Source of the DNA: Eremomyces bilateralis CBS 781.70
Lineage: Eukaryota; Ascomycota; Dothideomycetes; Eremomycetales; Eremomycetaceae
Assembly: GCF_010015585.1 (NCBI RefSeq)
Contig: NW_022985087.1
Location: 148,280 to 212,279 of the forward strand
Direction: 5' to 3'
Length of the DNA stretch: 64,000 nt
A program made the translations under genes and the position numbers. Positions 56,861-64,000 of the stretch are shown here, piece after piece. How positions within the stretch are numbered: the stretch's first letter is position 1; every line of letters begins with the position of its first letter. The notes below the pieces were generated by a model, which searched no databases, was not told the DNA's origin, and was given only the letters and a program-made list of their open reading frames with translations.

Positions 56861-57253
56861 CCTATTAACTACATCCTCACTTGGAACGCCTTCTCCGATG
56901 CCTACTATCAAGCCAAACCGGATTCACGTGAATGCTGACTTCATCCGGACGGCGACTATCGCTGCTGAGCTGGTCTCAGTAAGGCCCTCAGGTAGACAGG
57001 CGATGACGACGTTATGTTGGTTGACTTGTCCGAGCGCGTAAATATTTGGGATTGAATGGGCTGCGAGAAAGCCTGGGATATCTCGCGGCTTCCACACTTC
57101 TAAACTTAGAATAGCTGGCTTAGGGAAGCAGGAAGATCGAACTGCATGGGACCTTACAACGAATGATATGTATTGCATTACCATGCTTAAGCTGTGTATT
57201 GACTTTGCTTTTTGAATTGCTGCGTCGTTAAGAAATTCAGAATAGAGAAACAC
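56861..57253 (-). pseudogene. Relic of a second PNP_UDP gene
   Basis: Minus-strand frame with IPNIYALGQVNQHNVVIACLPEGLTETSSAAIVAVRMKSAFT, followed in another frame by RFGLIVGIGEGVPSEDV. It matches the NIVIVCLPAGL and FGLMVGIGGGVPSAE part of the intact neighbour. The start, the catalytic C-terminal half and any motif tail are missing. Same orientation as the intact gene, so this is a truncated tandem copy or paralogue. Confidence 0.75.
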
Positions 57254-57436
57254 AGAATAGCTGAAGAAGGTGACGATTCATTACGTGCCATCTCCTGGTT
57301 AAGGTTGGCAGATAACCTGGCCTTGCGGACTGCATTTGGCGCCGATAATGGTCTGTCCTTAAACCTCAGTCAATCTCTTAAGACACACAGCTCGTAGCCA
57401 TGATTTTGTTGTAATACGTGGCCTATCTTCCTAGCC

Positions 57437-58110
57437 ATGTACGCTTCCCCAGATCACCAGCCGGTCAGATTCACGAATGAAGGAGGAGGGGTTAGAGTCC
57501 AGGCCGGTCAGAACATCGTGTATGTGGACTTCAACGTGCAGTAAGTTCGGTCTATTATCTCTCTTTAAGCTTACTAACACGGCGTGATTGTCTATAGCAG
57601 GACTACACACGATCACAATCCGTTAAACTCCCTCCCTTACGCGCCCAACGCTGCTTTTAACGCATTAGAGAAAGGAGACGACCCTCTCTGCATCCCTGGC
57701 ACTCGAGTCGACGTCCTGAACGATATCAGGAAATGGGTCGATGGAGAAGACAAGCGGCATATCTTCTGGCTAAGTGGCTGGGCAGACACCGGAAAGTCCA
57801 CAATAGCACGGACGGTTGCGCGGGAATACTATGGCGGAAGTAGACTAGTCGCAAGCTATTTCTTCTCAAAAGGTGGCGGCGACACTGGCAATGCGACAAA
57901 GTTCGTTGGTACAATCGCGAGGCAACTGGCGGGCAGTTTCCCAAGTTCAAGAGACTGCTCCAGAAAGCCCTACGGTATTGGAGGACGAAGGCATTGTCCA
58001 TCGCGTCCTAAAGGATCAATGACAGGAACTCATCACTACACCGCTAGCGCAACTTGCGATCGACTTCGTCACTAATTATAGTGGTTGATGCGCTAACTAG
58101 AAGAAGGAAG
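57437..58110 (+). pseudogene. Decayed NACHT NLR with N-terminal amyloid-like motif
   Basis: Exon 1 (57437..57540) starts MYASPDHQPVRFTN and contains NEGGGVRVQAGQNIVYVDF (residues 14-32). The intron 57541..57600 (GTAAGT, CTAAC branch point, GCAG) joins in phase to QTTHDHNPLNSLPYAPNAAF. Next comes a NACHT domain: DPLCIPGTRVDVLNDIRKWV, IFWLSGWADTGKSTIARTVA (Walker A; Asp where the family usually has Gly before TGKS), VASYFFSKGGGDTGNATKFV. Near 57935 the family sequence changes frame. A later frame has IVHRVLKDQ followed by TGA where Trp is usual, then QELITTPLAQL. Another frame has the Walker B-like IIVVDAL near 58080, after which similarity stops. Sensor repeats are absent. Confidence 0.75.
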
Positions 58111-58188
58111 TTAGAAAAATGGGGCACAAGGCCACAAGGCACTAACGCATGTAATTACATGTAGTCAGCCTAGGTAGTTCCCCACATG

Positions 58189-58205
58189 GGCCTCGCAGAG
58201 AGGCC
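58189..58205. terminator. Short hairpin GGCCTC-GCAGA-GAGGCC
   Basis: A perfect 6-bp stem with a 5-base loop in the spacer between the NLR pseudogene and the HET gene. Its significance is unknown; classing it as a terminator is only a placeholder. Confidence 0.2.
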
Positions 58206-58363
58206 TGACGGGCGTATGAATCTCTCTCTCTCTCGCTGACTCACTGTGACTGTCAACATCACACACTACCATGCTGAAAAGGATATAATGCTATGGGATG
58301 CGAAATACTCGTCCATATGATTTAATCTAATCTTTTCGTTAACAAATCGACCAGAAACGCAGA

Positions 58364-60484
58364 ATGCTCTGTCAAAATTGCGAGATATCAATCACAGCCG
58401 CTTCTGAACGGCTGAAACCTGCTGTTTCGGCGGAAAGAGTTCATCAGAAAGCAAACCCACTCCAATATTCACCTTCTACTACATGTAGTTTCTCCCGGTC
58501 AGCAAAAGAAGGGTGCTACATCTGTAAGCAGATCTGGAACTCACTACTGGATGGTAAAGATGATTTCTCCGATGACCTTGATGACTCGGAATTCTACTCT
58601 GGCTTTCCGGCGGAATGGAAGACTTTCGGGGAATGGTGGACTGGTGGAAACTCGACAATCTACTTCGAAATGCGCAGTTTAGAAGGCTATGTTGACCTGT
58701 CATTGACAGCGAGGAGTCCAGCCCGGAGTATCAATTTTGTTCTTGCACCAATACCGACAAACGGAATACACACGGCCTCGTCTATAGAGCCGCCCGTCCG
58801 CGGGGCGACCATTTCAGCACCGGGAACACTCGATTTGTGCATTCACTGGTTTCGAACCTGCTCAGCGTCCCATACCAAGTGCCGTAAACTAGAACTCGAA
58901 TTACAATCCTTTACGCCCAAAAGATTGGTTGAAATAGCTACTGAGGATGATGGACATTCTTTCAGGTGGAGGATCGTTTGTCCCGCCGATATTGGAAATA
59001 TCCCTTACTTCACACTGAGCCATTGCTGGGGCACGTCTCAGCGCACATGCCTAATGAGCAATGCCTTCCGCGCGTTTGCAGACTTTACTTCGTTTTCTGG
59101 CCTACCGAAAACCTATCAGCATGCCTTTCTTGTCACTTTTTCGCTAGGATACCGGTTCATTTGGATCGACTCGCTCTGTATCGTCCAAGACGATGAGGAA
59201 GACTGGAAGGCTCAAGCTTCGATGATGAGCTCGGTCTATAAAGGTGCCTGCTGTAATATCGCTGCGACATGGGCTCCAAACGGAGATTGGGGCTGTTTTA
59301 TTCCGACAAGAGCATCACCTTTGATTACATTGGATCTCGGGCTTGGCCAGGCTATAGCATATAAGGTTTCACTGGCAGCATCCAACCAGTATTACGACGA
59401 TCTAGTAGAGGCCCCGCTTAACCAACGCGCCTGGGTTGTTCAAGAGCGATACCTAGCAAGGAAGCAGTTAAGCTTTACCAGGAGTGGAGCATATTGGGAA
59501 TGCCACGAGCTAGTCGCCTCGGAACAATTTCCCACCGGTGTCCCTAAGGAATCGCGCGACTTTCGTCCTTATAGCCACGCCGGGCCACCCACCGGCAAAC
59601 CCACCGTGAATCTCGACGACCCCATCACTCTTCAAGCTGCCTGGGTAGCGCTGGTGGACTTCTACTCGGGTTGTCAGCTGACTAAGCTCTCTGATAAGAC
59701 GGTGGCACTCGCGGGCCTGGCAGAGGAGGTAAGGAGAGCTATGGAAGATGAGTACCTTGCGGGACTTTGGAAGAAAGACCTCGTAAAACAATTATGCTGG
59801 GCGACGGATTTTGATGTTCGAAGAAGAGCTAAGCGACTCCGGATACCAACTTTCGTAGCACCCACCTGGTCTTGGATGAGTGTGGACGGACCAGTTATGA
59901 CTGACTTACGGTACCGCTTCCAAGAGGAAGATGTGTCCTGCACAGAGGTCCTCGACGTCTCGATTCAGCCGAACCACGGGCTACACAGCTTTACATCATC
60001 CAAGTTAGTCCTGCGAGGAATAGCGCTGTTCGCTCAAGCTGTGCCGCCCGGCAGTTCAGTCCACCAAGAGGACGATGATGACTGGGAATTTCGATTTACC
60101 GATCTCCCTGAGGTCGGTCAACCCTGTATGGATAAAGCGGCAAGCACCAAGGTAAGCATTATGTGGGACGAGAACTTGCCCTGCCCCGAGTCAGGACCTG
60201 AAAGACGGGCAAGTTTCCTTCAAGAGCGCCAGTCCAAGCTTCTATGCATGTTGGTCTCTATTAACGAGGGTATACCTGGCGGCTTGATTCTTAGAAGACT
60301 GTCCGATGCAACAGATGGGGTCAAGTATGTTAGAATGGGCATATTTAGCGAATGTCGCGGCTTCCTCGACTTTTTGTGCGCAAGGCTCAATCTTCCGCCT
60401 GGGGAAACCAAGGACAAGGACATACATGTAGATTTTGTTGACAATAGGTTGGCGGATGTTGTCCATACTGTGACTGTTGTTTAG
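58364..60484 (+). CDS. HET-domain protein
   Basis: 706-residue uninterrupted single exon. N-terminal ~200 residues with Cys pairs (MLCQNCEI, GCYICKQIWNSLL) as in many HET proteins. HET domain: IPYFTLSHCWGTSQ, LPKTYQHAFLVTFSLGYRFIWIDSLCIVQDDEEDWKAQ, MMSSVYKGACCNIAA, followed by PLNQRAWVVQERYLA. The C-terminal half (TVALAGLAEEVRRAMEDEYLAGLWKKDL, PTFVAPTWSWMSVDGP) is the usual HET-associated region. The frame is intact and codon use is even, so it is probably expressed. HET domains execute incompatibility-type cell death; the position beside NACHT genes suggests, but does not prove, a common system. Confidence 0.92.
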   Translation: MLCQNCEISITAASERLKPAVSAERVHQKANPLQYSPSTTCSFSRSAKEGCYICKQIWNSLLDGKDDFSDDLDDSEFYSGFPAEWKTFGEWWTGGNSTIYFEMRSLEGYVDLSLTARSPARSINFVLAPIPTNGIHTASSIEPPVRGATISAPGTLDLCIHWFRTCSASHTKCRKLELELQSFTPKRLVEIATEDDGHSFRWRIVCPADIGNIPYFTLSHCWGTSQRTCLMSNAFRAFADFTSFSGLPKTYQHAFLVTFSLGYRFIWIDSLCIVQDDEEDWKAQASMMSSVYKGACCNIAATWAPNGDWGCFIPTRASPLITLDLGLGQAIAYKVSLAASNQYYDDLVEAPLNQRAWVVQERYLARKQLSFTRSGAYWECHELVASEQFPTGVPKESRDFRPYSHAGPPTGKPTVNLDDPITLQAAWVALVDFYSGCQLTKLSDKTVALAGLAEEVRRAMEDEYLAGLWKKDLVKQLCWATDFDVRRRAKRLRIPTFVAPTWSWMSVDGPVMTDLRYRFQEEDVSCTEVLDVSIQPNHGLHSFTSSKLVLRGIALFAQAVPPGSSVHQEDDDDWEFRFTDLPEVGQPCMDKAASTKVSIMWDENLPCPESGPERRASFLQERQSKLLCMLVSINEGIPGGLILRRLSDATDGVKYVRMGIFSECRGFLDFLCARLNLPPGETKDKDIHVDFVDNRLADVVHTVTVV

Positions 60485-60824
60485 CACAGGGAATATGTAA
60501 CAGGGCTACCGGAAAGGTAGAAGGAAAAGATAATCACGAAGAGGACAAACATTCTGTTCTCAAGTGGACCGATCCCTGTCCCGTCAAGCCACGCTCGAGT
60601 CGAAACGTTTTTATAGCGGCATTTCCCATCTTACTCTCTGGTTTGGAATATTGTATTGGCCTTGATTTTCAGCCAACAATCAGTCTCAATTTCATGGATT
60701 TGTTCTTACTTCAAGACGGGTATATATATGGAGAGGTGTTGAGGGGTTCAGATAATGCGATCCGGCCAATTCATGATGTGTACCGGAATGCCTCTCTTTC
60801 CATACTCAAGAGATGCTAGTCTAA
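60485..60824. other. Intergenic
   Basis: 3' flank of the HET gene. No gene seen. Confidence 0.4.
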
Positions 60825-61285
60825 CTAACTTTTCGAATCTCTTATCTGGCTGTTGGTCGTCTGATCTTCCGGTCTTCTACCAACAAAAAACTCTTCGCTC
60901 GGATTGAGCTCTGGTGAAGAGATGGGAAGGTAACTAAGCTTGAGTCCTGATTCGAAGCACGTCACCGTAACAAGTGAGGCTAAAGGAAGGTTGTCCATGA
61001 TAAAGAACTGGCTTCGGAGTTGCACTGTCGAAGGTTCAGAACCACGCTACAATCGAAGAGTTCGTTAGTCGCTTCGGGGAGGCACGCATGTAGTACGCGT
61101 ACGTAGAGAAGGAGTCGTTTATATAGCACGATGTTAGAGCTGAGCTCTTTTAGAAATGGTTCTACCACTAATTGAATCGACCAGGCTATCCCGTAAGTAG
61201 CGTCGGATGTTTCCTGGTCTCGAATGCGTCTATCTATACCAGTAAACGGAGCTGGTAGTTATTTGTAATCGTGCTATAAGGCGCT
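60825..61285 (-). mobile_element. Tc1/mariner transposase relic
   Basis: Minus-strand frames with FFIMDNLPLASLVTVTCFESGLKLSYLPISSPELNPSEEFF match the DDE-domain core of fungal Tc1/mariner transposases (MDNAxxH, LPPYSPDLNPIEE). Upstream pieces (KRLLLYVRVLHACLPEATNE) are in a shifted frame, and a stop and frame changes are present. The catalytic DD/E core is altered and the N-terminal DNA-binding region is not recognisable, so it is inactive. It abuts the truncated NACHT-ankyrin gene. Confidence 0.65.
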
Positions 61286-61287
61286 AA

Positions 61288-63408
61288 TCTAAAACAGTAA
61301 GCCTCTTTCCCTTTCAAGGTCAAGAAGCCGATAAAGCTGAAAGGCTCCAAAAGGAAATGAACGGTTAGTGTCAGCCTCTATTCAGATGTCCATCCGAACT
61401 TTGATTGTTAACGCGCCACAGCCTGTCTCGGCTCCCTGTGCTTTGGCGACATCCACGCTCGGCGGCAAGACATAGCCGCCGCCCATCCAAATACATGTGA
61501 CTGGCTTTTTACTACGACTGAATACAAGAAATGGTGGGACCGTACCGACCTACAAAGTCATAACGGAGTTCTTTGGATCAAGGGCAAGCCGGGAGCGGGA
61601 AAGTCGACGTTGATGAAGCACACTTTAGGCCATCTCGAAAAGACTTCCGTCAACAACTTGGTCATAGCGTATTTCTTCAACGCTCGAGGCGGTATTTTCG
61701 AGAAGACTCCTCTCGGCATGCTTCGATCGATTGTCCACCAGCTCGTTGATAAAGAAGCTATGCTATACGAGAATTTCGCCTCTATCTTTCGCGAGAGGCA
61801 GAGAATACACACAGGAGATTGGGAGTGGCGACAGTCAGAACTGAAGGAGTTTATACTCTCAGAAATCAGGCAGTGGAAGTCGAAGCCACTCGTGCTTCTC
61901 GTTGACGCGCTAGACGAGTGCAACGAGGTAGATGTGTGGGACGTAGTTGGTTTTCTGGAGTTGCTAAGCATCTATGCCGTTAGATTTGGTGCTCCTCTAA
62001 GGATTTGTCTCTCGAGTCGTCACTATCCTAGTGTTAGAGTGAAGAGGAGTCTTGAGTTGACGGTGGAGAAGAGTGAAAATCACCAAGAAGATATAGCGAG
62101 ATATATCAAGGAAAGACTGACGAAAGAGGACGACGACGATATAGAGGATTTGGAAGATATCGAGGATGAGATCGGGAGAAGAGCAAACGGGATTTTCATG
62201 TGGGTTGCCATTGTAGTCTCTCTACTTAACAAGGCCTACTATGAGGGCCGCATGGAAGTCATGCGCAAGACATTAGAGGAAGTACCGAACGATCTCGAGG
62301 AGGTGTTCGACAACCTCTTGAGAAAAGATGGTGGAAACAAGGCCGAGACAATACTCATGCTTCAATGGGTGCTGCTCTGTCAGCGGCTGCTGAAGCCTGA
62401 AGAGCTCTTCATCGCTGTGATGACCGGAATACCTCCGAAGAGGATAGACAGATGGAACCGATCCAAGTTCAGCAGAGACATTATCCAGCGACGCATCACT
62501 TCATCATCAAAGGGCCTGATCGAAGTTCGAAAATTGCGGGGGGCATCGGTGCAGTTCATTCATCTGTCGGTCAACGACTCTCTTCTTCGAAACCAGATGC
62601 TGCAGAAACTAGACCAGACGCTGGGACCGGAATCTATCAGTGCCAGCCATGGCCGATTGTGGGCGTGCTGCTGGTCATATATTGAGCGAGTGGACACTAC
62701 AGGTACAGGCGAGAAGAAAAGGTGAGAGCTGAACGACAAAAATCCTTTCCTGGAGTATGCGGCGAGCCATATTCTGTACCATGTCGACATGGCCCTATCA
62801 GAAGGTACCATCGTAGAGACCATTGTACAGTGGGTTCAAAAGCATAAGGAGTGGTTTGAGTGGTTGAAAAATTTCTTAATGCGACTCGCGGTGAGAACGA
62901 GCCTTCATATTCGGGCGATAATATAGATGCGGGAATGGTCTACATGTTATCACTTGGTGGCCATCAACATCTAGTCCTATATATCCTGGCCGATGACGCT
63001 AACGTCAATGCGCAAGGCGGGTACTACGGCACCGCGCTCCAAGCAGCAATGTATGGAAGCAAGAAAGAGTTGGTCGAGCTGCTGCTGACCCAGGGCGCCG
63101 ACGTCAACGCGAAAGGCGGGAACTACGGCACTCAACTCCAAGCAGCAGCGTATGGAGGCAAGAAGGAGTTGGTCGAGCTGCTGCTTGGCCAGGGCGCCGG
63201 CGTCAACGCGCAAGGGGGTCACTACGGTGCCGCGCTCCAAGCAGCAGCAGCAGCGTATAGAGTCAATAAGGAGTTGGTCGAGCTTCTGCTGGCCCAGGGC
63301 GCCGACATCAACGCGCAAGGCGGGTATCACGGCACCGCGCTCCAAGAAGCAACGTATAGAATCAATACGAAGGGGGTCGAGCTGCTGCTAGCCCAGGGCG
63401 CTAAATGA
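61288..63408 (+). pseudogene. NACHT-ankyrin NLR, 5'-truncated and broken inside
   Basis: The frame opens at 61288; QEADKAERLQKEMNA joins, across an intron (61364..61421, GTTAGT...CACAG), to CLGSLCFGDIHARRQDIAAAH and the NACHT domain: VLWIKGKPGAGKSTLMKH (Walker A), PLVLLVDALDECNE (Walker B), RICLSSRHYPSV, RANGIFMWVAIVVSLLNKAY. This is followed by RASVQFIHLSVNDSLL-like winged-helix features. The frame meets TGA at 62723-62725 (after GEKKR) although coding similarity continues (ELNDKNPFLEYAASHILYHVD), then shifts frame near 62860 (KNFL). Four ankyrin repeats (63001-63408) end abruptly at AQGAK. No effector domain remains upstream; a Tc1 relic occupies that place. A read-through or split two-protein form cannot be fully excluded. 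Confidence 0.78.
63001..63402 (+). repeat. Four near-identical ~100-bp ankyrin-coding repeats
   Basis: Units of 99-105 bp begin at about 63001, 63103, 63202 and 63307, each encoding NVNAQGGYYGTALQAAxYxxKKELVELLLxQGAD with few changes at DNA level. The third unit has two extra Ala codons from a GCA run (GCAGCAGCAGCA at about 63241). Such DNA-level similarity between repeats is typical of rapidly exchanging NLR repeat arrays. Confidence 0.85.
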
Positions 63409-64000
63409 AAATGCTGGCTGATGTTCGTTAATGGTGTATAGAGATTTTTCTTGATATTACGTTCTAGATCTCTATTTCATAGATGGTTAAAGGAGAAAAG
63501 GTGTATTTAAGGTGAAAAAGGTAGGTCTAGGTTAGTATATCTCGCACCATCTCGAAGCTTCGCATGATTTGGAATATGGGATTTGAGTGATCACTGTAAT
63601 GGTCCCACAGCAACCTAATCTCACAGCATTCCGATCTCACAAACTGTATTGGCTTTAGTTACCAAGTCCTTGGAAAGAATAGATACCCTCTAACTCACTG
63701 AACATGGCTCAAAGCATCCAATACTCTGAGAAACGTGTGTGCAACATGTTTCGTCACTTACCACTGCGGCCACCATGGGCATACATACTCAATTCCTTGC
63801 CACCGCGCTGAAGCCCTAAGGAAGGAAACCATTCGGTGATGCGCTAATTGAGGCGACTGAGCTACATGGGAAAGCCGAGCGAAGATGGACTGCCCATCTT
63901 GTAGTAGGCCGCCTGTCACATACGATATCAGAAAGGAGCCTGAAGACGTTATGACTGAAGCACAGTGGGAATGATGCCGACAATACAGGGTAAAGGTACG
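63409..64000. other. Terminal spacer, no gene seen
   Basis: No ORF of interest or RNA gene recognised up to the window end. Confidence 0.4.

Noticed and set aside
58364-60484. HET gene at 58364 as the NACHT partner instead of the PNP gene
   Set aside because: It has no terminal segment resembling the NACHT N-terminal motif; its ends are ordinary HET-protein sequence.
63001-63402. Evenly spaced ~100-bp repeats as a CRISPR-like or satellite array
   Set aside because: They are in-frame ankyrin codons with the NVNAQGG...TALQAA...ELVELLL pattern.

Overview
The window is nuclear DNA of a filamentous ascomycete (Pezizomycotina). Eurotiomycetes, near Aspergillus/Penicillium, is my best guess from remembered protein similarities. 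The evidence is many short introns (about 46-65 nt) with GT-AG ends and CTAAC/CTGAC-like branch points, fungal-only families (AzgA purine permease, yapsin-type protease, Vps62, DUF4246, HET, NACHT-ankyrin), and genes on both strands without operons. Exon structures were worked out by hand from reading frame, splice signals and remembered family alignments; none were checked against RNA.

Layout. 0-20 kb is mostly conserved housekeeping: a peroxiredoxin cut by the window edge, Elongator subunit Elp6, a CENP-O/Mcm21 kinetochore protein, an acetyl-CoA transporter, a small hypothetical gene, a decayed F-box gene, phosphopantothenate-cysteine ligase, a low-complexity protein, a Vps62-family protein, the tiny five-exon mitochondrial gene MGR2, and an FHA-domain tail-anchored protein of the Vps64/Far10/SLMAP type. 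20-36 kb mixes a cysteine-rich membrane protein with an unresolved frame, an F-box-like protein, an archaemetzincin-like protease, an apparently intact hAT transposase, a DUF4246 protein, a UBL-WLM metalloprotease, a MARVEL protein and a GPI-type aspartic protease. 36-45 kb has a BAHD-like acyltransferase, a long HET-domain protein and the AzgA purine transporter. 44.7-47.9 kb looks gene-poor. 47.9-51.5 kb is a large conserved fungal gene with a methyltransferase-like C-terminus and an unusually long intron.

52-63.4 kb is an accessory island of programmed-cell-death/allorecognition-type genes, several broken: an HNH-like remnant joined to a TPR-CHAT pseudogene; an intact nucleoside-phosphorylase-like (PNP_UDP) gene; a second PNP relic; a decayed NACHT NLR; an intact HET-domain gene; a Tc1/mariner relic; and a NACHT-ankyrin gene that lacks its N-terminus and is broken inside.

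Most notable observations: (1) the last ~21 residues of the intact PNP protein align without gaps to residues 14-34 of the neighbouring, divergently transcribed NACHT gene. This is the arrangement of fungal amyloid-signalling effector/NLR pairs, so it is a candidate PNP-type amyloid signalosome. (2) The hAT element carries eight perfect copies of the palindrome TCGTACGA, spread over all three codon phases of its coding sequence.
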